Positions 43,366 through 53,100 of a stretch of 54,415 nt of DNA are shown here, one piece after another (positions within the stretch are counted from its first letter, which is position 1; each line of letters begins with the position of its first letter). Both the position numbers and the translations under genes were made by a program. The notes under the pieces were generated by a model that worked only from the letters and a program-made list of their open reading frames with translations, did not search any database and had not been told where the DNA came from. The stretch comes from Verrucomicrobiaceae bacterium (GTDB taxonomy: Bacteria > Verrucomicrobiota > Verrucomicrobiia > Verrucomicrobiales > Verrucomicrobiaceae), in assembly GCA_027490195.1 (NCBI GenBank), contig JAIXYN010000043.1, positions 1 to 54,415 of the forward strand. The letters run 5' to 3'.

Positions 43366-44562
43366 ATGAAAACAGCGTTTCTACTGCTCGCCATGCTCAG
43401 TCTCATGTGCCTCAGGCCGGCCGCCGGTGCCGAGACTGCTCCAGCCACAGCCGCTGGACGAACGGAACTGCAGCAGCTCGTGGAAGACAAGGAAGGCCAG
43501 GTGACGAAAGAAGAGGCCGAGTTCGGTGATGCCGAAAAGGCCCTGAAAGACGCGCTGAGTGCGAAGCCAGCGCTTAGCCCCGAGGCGTTTACCGAGATCG
43601 CTCAAAAATTCCGCACCGCTTACGAGAAACTCAATCAAAGCCGTGGCGAGCTGCTCCGTCTGCAAAAAGCCGAAGAGCAAGCCAAGCCAACCGTGGGCGG
43701 CCTCAGCGGAATGGGAATTGTTGCCATCGTTCTGGTGGTGGTGCTGGTGTGCATCGTCGCTGGCTTTCTGTTCAAAATGCGCAACAGCAGCGCACCTCCG
43801 CAGGATGATGCAGCAGCGCGCGTGCGTCTGGCGCAGGATGTGACCATCGGTGCCATGACCTTCATCGTGGTCATCTCCGTCTGCACGCTGCTGTTTGCCG
43901 GCATCAATGCCGCCCTGCCTCCCTACAATGAGCAGAAGACCGCGCTGTTTTTCGACATGGCCAAATGGGTGCTGGGCACCATTCTGCCCGTCGTGGGTGC
44001 CTGGGTCGGTGGCGTCATGGCCTATTACTTTGGCAAAGACAACATGCAGACCGGCGTCAAGCTCGGGCAGCTCAGCGCGCAGCAAAAGCTCGATAGCAAA
44101 ACCGCCTCCGACACCGATGTGGGCCTGAACATGGATGCAAACCTGGCTGTCTTCACGGTCCCTGCGGGCACCGAGCTGAAGAATGTGACGCTGAGTCAAC
44201 TGATCACGGCCTACACCAAGAATGGAAAGGAATACAACCGGCTGCCGATTTTGGACAGTAACAATCTGCCGCTGGCCTGCCTCCACCGCAGCACGCTGGA
44301 TTCCTTCAAAAGCAAGCTGGTCAGTGCAGGCACCCAGGACCAATTTGACACGACGACGTTTGAAGCCTTTTGCACCGCCGCCTCATGGGTTCCGGCCACC
44401 AGCTTTGGCACCGTGTCGCCAGAGGATAATCTGACCAAGGTGCAGTCCATCATCAAGGCTGCGGCCTGCAAGGACGTCTTCGTCACCGCAGATGGAACGC
44501 CCAGCAATCCCGTGATGCGCTGGATCACCAACGACGACATCACGAAAGTCGTGCTGAAGTGA
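43366..44562 (+). CDS. Membrane protein with CBS-like C-terminal domain
   Basis: 398 residues from the ATG at 43366, chosen because MKTAFLLLAMLSLMCLRPAAG is a signal peptide. A helical segment (~30-110, coiled-coil-like) precedes TM1 (GMGIVAIVLVVVLVCIVAGF), TM2 (GAMTFIVVISVCTLLFAGI) and TM3 (WVLGTILPVVGAWVGGVMAYYF). The soluble C-terminus (~245-398) has LITAYTKNGKEYNRLPILDSNNLPLACLHRS and VQSIIKAAACKDVFVTADGTPSNPVMRWITNDDI, two strand-helix units like a CBS pair, which would bind adenine nucleotides in the cytoplasm. Inference; no family recognised for the whole. Confidence 0.6.
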   Translation: MKTAFLLLAMLSLMCLRPAAGAETAPATAAGRTELQQLVEDKEGQVTKEEAEFGDAEKALKDALSAKPALSPEAFTEIAQKFRTAYEKLNQSRGELLRLQKAEEQAKPTVGGLSGMGIVAIVLVVVLVCIVAGFLFKMRNSSAPPQDDAAARVRLAQDVTIGAMTFIVVISVCTLLFAGINAALPPYNEQKTALFFDMAKWVLGTILPVVGAWVGGVMAYYFGKDNMQTGVKLGQLSAQQKLDSKTASDTDVGLNMDANLAVFTVPAGTELKNVTLSQLITAYTKNGKEYNRLPILDSNNLPLACLHRSTLDSFKSKLVSAGTQDQFDTTTFEAFCTAASWVPATSFGTVSPEDNLTKVQSIIKAAACKDVFVTADGTPSNPVMRWITNDDITKVVLK

Positions 44563-44878
44563 GAAGCCGCACCCACCGCCCCGTTACGGATCACCTCCGC
44601 CATTCGGAGCCTGCAAGCCGCCACCCCGCCCCAGCACAAGCCCGTGCCGGGGAAATCAGGCCGAGTGGCATGGCACCTGCCTGAGTCCGCCTATTTCACT
44701 TCCGTGCCCTCCCGAATCACTTCCACTGGAATTCGGCAGCGACACCCGTGGGCACAGACGGATTGCCACCGCCGAGATTCGGAGAATGCCGAGGCAAACC
44801 CTCTGATCTCTGCGTTATCCAAATCTCAGCGGTGCGAGATTGATCACGCCAAGCAGCGCCGCAGGCCACACCCTCCTC

Positions 44879-45043
44879 GGCGCGCGGACCTCCGAGTCCG
44901 CAGCACTCCGCTAGCATCCACCGCTCCGCACGGTGCCCCTTCAGCTCCGCAAACTCAGCACCCGCTCATGCTTGCCAGCCGCTGGGTAGCCAAGCTCCTA
45001 CTGAGCGCGAGCCACCTGCTGCGGACTCGGAGGTCCGCGCGCC
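44879..45043. repeat. REP-like inverted pair
   Basis: GGCGCGCGGACCTCCGAGTC (44879-) and its inverted partner ending at 45043 (GCGGACTCGGAGGTCCGCGC). Each arm itself contains GCGGAC...GTCCGC and can fold. Roughly 110 bp separate the arms. Confidence 0.65.
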
Positions 45044-45207
45044 TGGGGCCGTTGCAGCCACCGGTGCGAGATTGGCTTTCTTGCCCATGGCGGTGACGAC
45101 GAAGTGACTCCCTCTTCCACACTTCAGCGCAGCGGAGTTCGGTCACTCCCGAATCACTTCCTCGCACTCCTTCGGCTCCTCGGAGTACGTCGTTCAGGAT
45201 CGTAGCC

Positions 45208-45335
45208 CGTTCCAGAAGCTCCGCATCGCCCCAGCTCTGAAAACAGCCAGTGTAAGTATTGCAGTCCCGGCTTTAGACCATGCTCAATTGAAAAAAGGTC
45301 TGTTCGCTGAGAGGACATGCGTGCTTTCTGGAACG
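45208..45335. repeat. Possible 128-bp inverted-terminal element
   Basis: Ends CGTTCCAGAAGC and GCTTTCTGGAACG are inverted repeats with one extra base. The inside (CTTACACTGGC-type, complement) has no coding signal. MITE-like by shape only. Confidence 0.4.
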
Positions 45336-45741
45336 TAGGTCGGTCGTGTTTGGCGTCGAGGACCGCCCATGCTCCAGCGCCCACTCCGCCAAACCGCCCG
45401 ACTGCGAGGACCTTCGTACGCCCCAGCGCTCACGGTGCGCTCAAGGCTGCCCGAACGCTCGCAGGCTCAAGACGTTTGCCTCACGCTCATGGACGGACGG
45501 GCTGTCGCCACGTCCATCCTACGTCCCAGCATGAAGCGCCGGGTCTGATGCTCTGCTTGGAAAACAGGCCTCTTCCTTCAGACTCATTTTCCACTGTCCT
45601 TGGTATGATCCGGAATCTGGGAAGCTCACTTCCTGCAAACGGCTCCCGAATCAACTCCCCTGTGACTCCCCGTTCCACCCTCCAGCCGCCTTGAGTTCAG
45701 GGGCTTCGTAGCTCGGCGCAGGAGAGCGAAGCAGGATCACT

Positions 45742-48252
45742 TCAGACTCTGACTTCATTCCTCTTCCCCTCACACTCCCTCAGCGTCCCCTGCGCTGCGG
45801 CGAGTTCGCGCGGGCCAAGGCGGGTGTAGATCTCCACCGCACGCTGGGCATGCGGCAGCCCCGCCGCGCCGCGCCCTTGCCGTGCCAGGGCCTTGGCGAG
45901 GCGGTGGCAGTCGTCGGCTATCAGTTGCTGGCGTCCCAACTTCTCGGCCAAGGCCAGCGCCTCGCGGGCCAGAGCCTCGGCCTGCGGCCAGTGCTCGCGG
46001 TCCAGCGCCAAATCGGCCAGATTGCCGGTGTAGGTGGTGATGCCTTCGGAGTCGCCGACCGCACGGGCCATGTGCAGGGCCTCACGGTAGTCCCGCTCAG
46101 CGCCATCGAGATCGCCGGAGTCGCGCTCGGCAATGGCGAGATCGTTCAGAGCCAGCCCCACATACTCGCTCTCGGCGGCCAATAGCTCCACCGCCTCACG
46201 ATGGGCGGAGATGGCGGCGGGGTAATCCTTCTGCAATCGGTGGCCGAGGCCGCGCAGGCGAAGGGCGGTGGCGCGCTCGCGAACGCCTGCCTGCCCCGCG
46301 CTGCCGGGCGTAACGGCCTGCTGCCAGTGCGCTGCGGCGCGGTCCGCACAGGCCAGAACCGCCTCCACCTGCCCGCGTAGGTAGTTCACCCAGCCTGCCT
46401 CATAGGCCCGCCATCCGGCCTTGTTATGATCTCCCGCCGTCACCGCCCGGGCCTCCGCCTGCTGGCTGAGGGCCAGCCATTCATCCGAGCGGCCGGTGAA
46501 GTCGAGAAAAAGAGCAAGCGCATTGCACCCCCCCTGCAGCCGGTCATTGTCCCAGGCGAGGAAGAGCGGCAGGGCCGGGGCCACGCCGGGCCAGGCGGCG
46601 TCCAGCACGGGGAAGCGGTCGTAGTTGTCGTAGCCGTTTTCCAGGATGAGCGCCAGGGCGCGTTTCTCCAGCCGACTGCCTGTCTCCCTCACGACATCGG
46701 GGCGCTTGGCGCGCAGAAAATCCGCCACCATGGGCACCAGCGCGAAGGTCTCCTCCCTTTCATCCGGCATCACCAGCGCCCGGTTGGCCAGATCTCCCAG
46801 CGCCGTCTGCGCCGCCGTCTTTGTCAGCTCCGCCACTTCGGCGATGTGCTTCACCTCGATCTTTCGCGTGAAGTAGGTCAGCGCCACCAGCACCTGAGTT
46901 TCCGCTGGGGTGAAGGTTTCCAGCAGATCGCCAAAGATGAACTCCAGCGGGTCGTCTTTGCCCGCACCTGCCTTGCGGCACAGCTCCAGCGCAGCGTCGA
47001 TGCTGCGGCAGCTCCCACGCCCGAGCTGACCCACCACCCAGCGCAGCAGCAGGGGATTGCCCCCGGTCTCTTCATACAGGTTCACCCGCTGCTCGGCGCT
47101 CGCTTTGGTCAGCAGCTCGCGGTCCACGGCCAGCTCCTCCAGCAGCTCCAGCGCCGCCTCCTGGTCCAGCTTCTCCAGCCGGATGAGGCGTGCCTCCACA
47201 TCCGTGCGGCGGCGGCTGGTCACGATGGCCTTGCAGGTGGGCGGGAGATCCGCCACAAACTCATAGAGCAGGTTCAGTTGCGGCTTGTCCAGGTTCTCCA
47301 GGTTGTCGAAAATGAGCAGCACCTTTTCCTTTTCCATCGCCACCTTGATCAGCCGGGCACGCTCCGCCTCCGGCTTTTCCGTGGCGTGTGCCAGCCCCAG
47401 CAGGCGGGCGGTCTGGCTCAGGAGTTCAGGATACGCGGGCACGATGGAGTTGCTCAGCGCCACCGCGCCCTCCGGCGTGAGCTTCTGATTTTTCGTGGAG
47501 ACAAACAGCACCCGGTCAAACTGCGCCCGCGCCAGCTCCGCCGCACGCACCGCCAGCGAGGTCTTGCCCATGCCCCCCGGGCCATCGATCAGCACGCCCC
47601 AGGTGCGCGTCTGCGGCAGCAAGGCCTTGGCGATGACCTCCAGCTCCTTCTTGCGCCCAAAGAAATGCGTCAGACGAGGCAGGTTGTCGCGCGTGGTTTC
47701 TGCCGCTACGGCGGCGGTCTTCGTCCCCTCATTCGCAGCCTTTGTTTCGCTGAAGCTCTTCTTCAGCCGTGCGATGATCCGCTCATGCAGCGTGTAGGCA
47801 AAGGCCGCCTGCGTCTTCGCGCTGCCAAACTGGTCATACGCCTTGCCGTGCTTGCTGCGTGCGGGCGTGTGCAGGTAGATTTGCGTTTCCTTCAGCCCCT
47901 TCAGGTCATGGAGGTCCAGGCTGATGCGGCACAGGCCCACGGGCAGGCAGAGTTTCTCCCCGTTCACAAAATGCGGCAGCTCATGCGTGCTGATGTAGTC
48001 ATTCCCCAGAAACGCCGGGCTCACCAGCAGCAGGCCGAAGTCGCACTCAGAGATCGCCCCCTGGATCTCCGCGTGCCAGTTCTCGCCGGGGAGAATGTGC
48101 GTGTCCTGCCAGCGCCGAAACTCAAACTCCGCGCACGCGCCGAAGAGCTTGTCCAGCTCCTTGAGAAGCTTTTCAGACAAGTCGCCATCCGCGCGCGTGT
48201 AGGAAACAAAGTAGCGCACGAGGCGCTTCGAAGACGGTGCCGGTGAATTCAT
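45742..48252 (-). CDS. TIR-STAND (NB-ARC)-TPR protein
   Basis: 836 residues from the ATG at 48252 (an in-frame TTG at 48279 adds nine). TIR domain (~12-160): VRYFVSYTRADGD, ILPGENWHAEIQGAISECDFGLLLVSPAFLGNDYISTHEL, where the Glu of HEL occupies the position of the NADase-type catalytic Glu. NB-ARC/STAND NTPase (~195-480): P-loop DGPGGMGKTS (223-232), Walker B VLLIFDNLENL. TPRs (~590-825) end the protein. Bacterial TIR-STAND proteins detect phage products through the TPR sensor and then deplete NAD+; a defence role is likely. Single gene. Confidence 0.85.
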   Translation of the reverse strand: MNSPAPSSKRLVRYFVSYTRADGDLSEKLLKELDKLFGACAEFEFRRWQDTHILPGENWHAEIQGAISECDFGLLLVSPAFLGNDYISTHELPHFVNGEKLCLPVGLCRISLDLHDLKGLKETQIYLHTPARSKHGKAYDQFGSAKTQAAFAYTLHERIIARLKKSFSETKAANEGTKTAAVAAETTRDNLPRLTHFFGRKKELEVIAKALLPQTRTWGVLIDGPGGMGKTSLAVRAAELARAQFDRVLFVSTKNQKLTPEGAVALSNSIVPAYPELLSQTARLLGLAHATEKPEAERARLIKVAMEKEKVLLIFDNLENLDKPQLNLLYEFVADLPPTCKAIVTSRRRTDVEARLIRLEKLDQEAALELLEELAVDRELLTKASAEQRVNLYEETGGNPLLLRWVVGQLGRGSCRSIDAALELCRKAGAGKDDPLEFIFGDLLETFTPAETQVLVALTYFTRKIEVKHIAEVAELTKTAAQTALGDLANRALVMPDEREETFALVPMVADFLRAKRPDVVRETGSRLEKRALALILENGYDNYDRFPVLDAAWPGVAPALPLFLAWDNDRLQGGCNALALFLDFTGRSDEWLALSQQAEARAVTAGDHNKAGWRAYEAGWVNYLRGQVEAVLACADRAAAHWQQAVTPGSAGQAGVRERATALRLRGLGHRLQKDYPAAISAHREAVELLAAESEYVGLALNDLAIAERDSGDLDGAERDYREALHMARAVGDSEGITTYTGNLADLALDREHWPQAEALAREALALAEKLGRQQLIADDCHRLAKALARQGRGAAGLPHAQRAVEIYTRLGPRELAAAQGTLRECEGKRNEVRV

Positions 48253-48365
48253 AAGAGAGAGGCTGCTCCCCCCATCCAAGCAAAGCCCGGAACATTAGCG
48301 AGGAAATAATAGGCCTGCATCACAGACTGACGTCCTTGTCTAGAAGGCCAACGGCCTTCCGTCAC

Positions 48366-48475
48366 ACAGCCCAGGCGGTGCCGAGCCTTAGCGAGTGCTC
48401 CCCTGGGTTCTGGCGGCCAATCCGGGAAGCAAACCCAGCACCCGTCCACACGACGCCAAGTGCCCGCAGCGTTGG
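48366..48475 (+). repeat. Repeat family C, partial copy
   Basis: CAGCCCAGGCGGTGCCGAGC, then CCCTGGGTTCTGGCGGC, ATCCGGGAAGCAAACCCAGC and GACGCCAAGTGC: the second half of family C. Confidence 0.65.
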
Positions 48476-48532
48476 CTCCGCCATGGCGCCGCAGGTGGCT
48501 GTGTCCTGAGTTCCGCACCCGGGCCTCCGGCT

Positions 48533-48856
48533 TCACGAGGGTGGCCCATTCAATGGGAAAAGAATACGCGACCAATAACAAATGTAAAACAAGCCAAAGA
48601 CAATCCAACCCAAGGCCAAAAGGCGCAAGGCAGCCATCACTGCCGGCGGCCAGCGAAACTGAAAGGCCAGATGATTGAACAACAACATGAGCAACACGAC
48701 AAGGTTCCCATATCGGTCGTACGGATAGGACGGTGACAAAGACAACTGCCACTGAATATCCCCGATCAACAGCATGACAATGACAGCCAGAAAGCCGTAA
48801 ACAAAAGCGGGATTGTTCGGCTGGATTGGCGAGGTCAATAAGCTTCGAATCTTCAT
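48533..48856 (-). CDS. Small membrane protein, three TM segments
   Basis: 107 residues: FVYGFLAVIVMLLIGDIQW, YGNLVVLLMLLFNHLAF and AALRLLALGWIVFGLFYICYW are hydrophobic, with little soluble sequence. Not recognised. Its ATG overlaps the stop of the upstream secreted protein (ATGA, 48853-48856), so the two are translated together. Confidence 0.6.
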   Translation of the reverse strand: MKIRSLLTSPIQPNNPAFVYGFLAVIVMLLIGDIQWQLSLSPSYPYDRYGNLVVLLMLLFNHLAFQFRWPPAVMAALRLLALGWIVFGLFYICYWSRILFPLNGPPS

Positions 48857-49368
48857 GGCGTCTCCTTCGCATACGTGAAGTCGCCGTCGCCGCCGCCCAC
48901 GTCATAAAGGCGCTGCACCAGCAGCGGCACCGCCTTCTTGCGGTAGGTGACGGTGTGCAGTTTCTTCCCGTGCCAGAACGAAATGTGCAACCCTTCGGCA
49001 AAGGGCACACCGGGAGCGCTGGCCGGGAGGCCCGGCAGCAGTTCCTGCGCTACCACCACCTGGTAGTGGCTCATCTCCCGCGTTTTCTGAATCTGCAGCG
49101 CATGATTGAAGACATCCCTCACAGTGTAAACCTTCGACACCTGAAGCTGGATCTGCATGATCATCCCCACGCTTATGCTATCATCCAAAAACCAAAGGCA
49201 GCGAATCTCATTTTCAGGGCACTTGGAAAGGTAGCCCGTGAAATGTTCCAGATTACGCTTGGCTCGTTCCGCATTGATCTCATCTGCGGCGATCTGAGCA
49301 GGATCAGCAGCCTGAACAGCGCTACCAACCAGCACCAGCATCAGGAAAATTGGACGAAGAAAAGTCAT
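48853..49368 (-). CDS. Secreted orphan coupled to a membrane protein
   Basis: 171 residues with signal peptide MTFLRPIFLMLVLVGSAVQA (cleavage before ADPAQ). The mature protein has KRNLEHFTGYLSKCPENEIRCLW (two Cys, maybe a disulphide) and a C-terminal VPLLVQRLYDVGGGDGDF. Family not recognised. The stop overlaps the next start by four bases; the palindrome array 2 lies upstream. Confidence 0.6.
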   Translation of the reverse strand: MTFLRPIFLMLVLVGSAVQAADPAQIAADEINAERAKRNLEHFTGYLSKCPENEIRCLWFLDDSISVGMIMQIQLQVSKVYTVRDVFNHALQIQKTREMSHYQVVVAQELLPGLPASAPGVPFAEGLHISFWHGKKLHTVTYRKKAVPLLVQRLYDVGGGDGDFTYAKETP

Positions 49369-49454
49369 GCGAATTTTTTGTGGATGGAAGGGACCTCATG
49401 AGAAACAATTCTGTCGGTCACGTCAACACCCATATGGGCCGCATCAAGCCCGCC

Positions 49455-50150
49455 CCAGCCCAGAATCCCGCGTCGCACGCGGCACAGCTCTGGACTGGGA
49501 GCGCCGATATTTTATCGGCTCCGGGCGTGCGTCCCTGCCGCACCGCCCCTGCACGAAGTCCTCCGCAAACACAGCGCTCCCTCATGCGGCGGAGCCCTAC
49601 CCAGAGCCGGTTAAAAACCAGCGCTCCCAGCCCGGAATCCCGCGTCGCACGCGGCAAAGCTCTGGACTGGGAGCGCCGATATTTTATCGGCTCCGGGCGA
49701 ACGTCCCCACCACACCGCCCCAGCACGAAGTCCTCCGCAAACACAGCGTTCCCTTCTGCGGCGGAGCCCTTCCCAGAGCCGGTTAAAAACCAGCGCTCCC
49801 AGCCCAGAATCCCGCGTCGCACGCGGCACAGCTCTGGACTGGGAGCGCCGATATTTTATCGGCTCTGGGCGTGCGTCCCTGCCACACCGCCCCCGCACGA
49901 AGTCCGCCGTAAACACAGCGCACCCTTCTGCGGCGGAGCTTCCCAGAGCCGGTTAAAAACCAGCGCTCCCAGCCCGGAATCCCGCGCCGCACACGGCACA
50001 GCTCTGGACTGGGAGCGCCGATATTTTATCGGCTCCGGGCGCGCGTCCCCACCACACCGCCCCCACACGAAGTCCGCCGCAAACACAGCGCTCCCTTCTG
50101 CGGCGGAGCTCTTCCCAGAGCCGGTTAAAAACCAGCGCTCCCAGCCCAGA
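49455..50150 (-). repeat. BIME-like array 2: four ~172-bp double-palindrome units, inverted
   Basis: Unit starts (ACTGGGAGCGCC) are at 49494, 49666, 49838 and 50008; periods 172, 172, 170. Each unit opens with the GCCGATATTTTATCGGC hairpin and closes with GCCGGTTAAAAACCAGCGC plus GCTCCCAG. This is the order of the 9.6-kb array read on the other strand. In all four copies the second hairpin has CC-AG for the C-G pair (GGTTAAAAACC-AGCGC), so one stem pair is lost. The spacer (CACGAAGTC, CAAACACAGCG) is unlike that of array 1 but nearly identical between units. Confidence 0.9.
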
Positions 50151-50168
50151 AATTTCAAGGCCTCTTCC

Positions 50169-53100
50169 TCACGCCTTCGTCTCCTGCTTCGTCAGTCGCT
50201 CCACCAGTTCATTGGTCTCCTGGGTGTCTTCGTGGTCCCGGCCCAGCACCTTCAGCCGGCCTGCGTAGGCGCGCTGGGCGTACTTCAGGGCTTCCTGATT
50301 CTTCTTCTGCACGCCGAGGTAGATGGCGAGGTGGTAGCACGTGGTCAGCGTCTCGGGATGCTCGGTGCCGAGGGTGCGCTCGGAAAGGGCCAGCACCGCG
50401 CGGCATTCCTTTTCCGCCTCCGCATCTCGGTGCTGTTTGGCCAGCAGGTCTCCCAGCGTGCGGCGTGACTTCAGAGTCTCTTCGGCCTCCGGCCCGAGGG
50501 CGCGGGTCTCTGCGGCGATCAGGCTGCGGCTCTCCTTCTCCGCCTCCGCGTATTTCTCCAGCGTGACCAGCGTGGCGATGATGGCCTGCTGCAGGTCCAG
50601 CACCCTGCGGTGGTCCTGGCCATAGGTCTTGATGAAGCCGGGCATGTGCAGGCGCAGTTGCGCAGTCACTTCCGCACCCCGGTCCTCCGACTTGAGCCAT
50701 TGCAGCAGGATGGAGAGCTTGCCCATGGTGAAAATATCCTCCGCCCCGAGCACGCGCACAGAGATGTCCAGCACCTCGCTCAGCTCCTTGACCGCCTCCG
50801 CATGCTTATCCTGATTTCTCAGCACGTTGGCAAGTTGCATGCGCAGCGTCAGAGTATCCTCTGACTCCGGGCCAAACACCCTGGTATAAAGTGGCAGAAG
50901 CTGGCGGTATTCTGTTTCGGCCTCCACATCCCTGTCCATTCTAGCGAGCTGGCCTGCCAGCGCGCTGCGGGCCTCCAGGGTCTCCTTGGCCTCCGGCCCG
51001 TGCACGCGGGTCTCAGCGGCGATCCTGCTTCGGCTCTCCTTCTCCGCCTCCGTGTCTTTCTTCTGTTCCTTCAGCGCGTCGATGAAGATGCTCTGCAATT
51101 CCACGACATCGCGGTGGTCCTGGCCATGGGTCTTGATGAAGGCGGGCAGATACTCGCGCAGCAGCGCCTCCACATCCGCATGCCGGTCCAGCATTTCAAG
51201 GCTTCTCATCAGCCAGGTGATCTTTTCCAGCGGTGAATCATCCGCCGTGCCGGGCGCGCGTGCGGCCAGGTCCATCATCTGGCGCAGCTCCTTGTTTGCC
51301 TCCTCATATCTTTTCTGCTGCAGCAGCATTTGGGTGAGAGACCAGCGCTGACTCATCGTGCGCGGAGACTCCGCTCCGCACACCTTGTCAAAGAGGGGCA
51401 GCAGCTCGCGGTATTCGGCCTCAGCTTCCGTGAATTTTTTCGCGTCCCTCAGAAGCCCGGCCAGAGTGCCGCGCTGGCCCAAAGTCGTCTCATTCTCCGG
51501 CCCCAGCAGCTTGGAGTAAAAAGCGGTCACGCGGCGGCACAGCTCCTCCGCCAGCTCCAGCTTGTCATTCTTGCTCAGGACTCTGATGAATTCATCCAGC
51601 CCGTAAAGAGAGAACATGCGCGTGTCTTCCCGCTTGAGCACGCGCTCGCAGAGCTGCAGCACCTGGCGGTATTCCGCCTCGGCCTCCGTCCACTTTTTCT
51701 GCTGGCTCAGGCTGCGTGCCAAGCCACTGCGTGTGTCCAGAACGCTTTTGTTTTCTGCTCCCAGCGCCTTGATCTGCAGCGGCAGCAGGCTGCGGTACTC
51801 CGCCTCGGCCTCCGCCCATTTCTCCTGCTGGCTCAGGGCATAGGCCAGATGCCTACGTGTGTCCAAAGTGTCCTTGTTTTCCGTGCCGAGCACCTTCTCC
51901 TGCAGCGGCAGCAGGCTGCGGCCCAGCTCCACCACCTCCGCGTCCTTGTCCTGGGCGGCCAGGGCTCGGAGGAGAATGCTCTGGCAGTGCAGCGTGTCCT
52001 CGCCCTCGGCTCCGATGGCCTTGATCTGCAGCGGCAGCATGCTGAGGCACACTGTCTCCACCTCTGCATCCTTGTCCTGGGCGGTCAGGGCGCGGAGGAG
52101 ATGAAACTGGAAGAACCGCGCTTCATGGCTTTCGGCTCCGAAGACTTGGGTCAGCAGCGGGAGTTGGCTGCGGCACAGTGCCTCCGCCTCTGGGCTCTTG
52201 TCCTGGGCATCCAGGGCACGGAGCAGCAGTGTCTGGTAGTACAGGGTATCTTTGTTCTCCTCGCCGGATTCCTTGATCTGCTGCGGTAGCAGCGTGCGGC
52301 ACAACATCTCCACCGCCGCGCCCTGGTCCCCGGCGGCCAGGGCTTGAACGAGGGGAGGCAGGCCGCGGCGCGCTGCAGCCTCCATGGCGGCGTACAGCTT
52401 CGGTTCGGCTGGGAGCAGGCTGCGGCAAAGCTCCACCGCTTCCGCGTGCTTGCTCTGGGCAGACAGGGCTTGGACGAGATAGGTCTGGCAATACAGCGTT
52501 TGCTTGCCCTCCGCCCCGAGAACCTTGATCTGGTGTGGGAGCACGCTGCGGCAAAGCTCTTCCACCTCCGCATGCTTGCTCTGGGCAGCCAGGGCACGGA
52601 TGAGAAGGTATTCGCAGACCAGTGTTTTCCTGTCCTCGACCCCGAGCGTGCGCTGATACATGGGCAGCACCTGCCGGTATTCCGCTTCGGCTTCAGCGTA
52701 TTTTTTTATTGTGTACCAAGTCTCAGCCAGACGCATGCGCGTCAGCAGAGTGATTTTATCCTCAGGACCGAGGACTCGTGTCATGGTGGCAATGAGGCTA
52801 CGGAATTCTTTTTCGGTCTCTCCGGGTTTGTTCTTTTCGATCATGAAAGCCAGCAGGACGGACTGGCAGCGCAGCGTTTCACGATCCTCCGCGCCAAAGA
52901 CTTTCTCCATCACTGGCAGCAGTTCGCGCAGGTGCGCTTCCGACTCCGTCATCTTGCCCACCATACGCAGCGCCTCCGCCTGCAGCAGGCGGGCGCTCAG
53001 CGTCTCCCGGGCCTCCGCGCCTAGCGCCTGCGTGCGCGCCGCCACCAGTGCCAGCGCGGCCTTCTCCGCCTCAGCGTATTGGGCCTCCGCGTACAGCGCC

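Larger units (their letters stand above)
44563..45741. other. Intergenic, repeat-rich, no supported gene
   Basis: 1.18 kb without a credible gene. Open frames (44644-45096 and others) have repeat-derived Arg/Ser/Pro-rich products. It holds a REP-like inverted pair (44879-45043), a possible small inverted-terminal element (45208-45335), and a CTCCCGAATCACTTCC 16-mer seen twice (44709 and 45147). Confidence 0.5.

Noticed and set aside
44644..45096. 150-residue plus-strand frame after the CBS-like gene
   Set aside because: Runs through the REP-like inverted pair; composition and repeats explain it.
46426..48246. 606-residue plus-strand open frame
   Set aside because: Antisense of the TIR-STAND gene; basic, His/Gln-rich and without motif.
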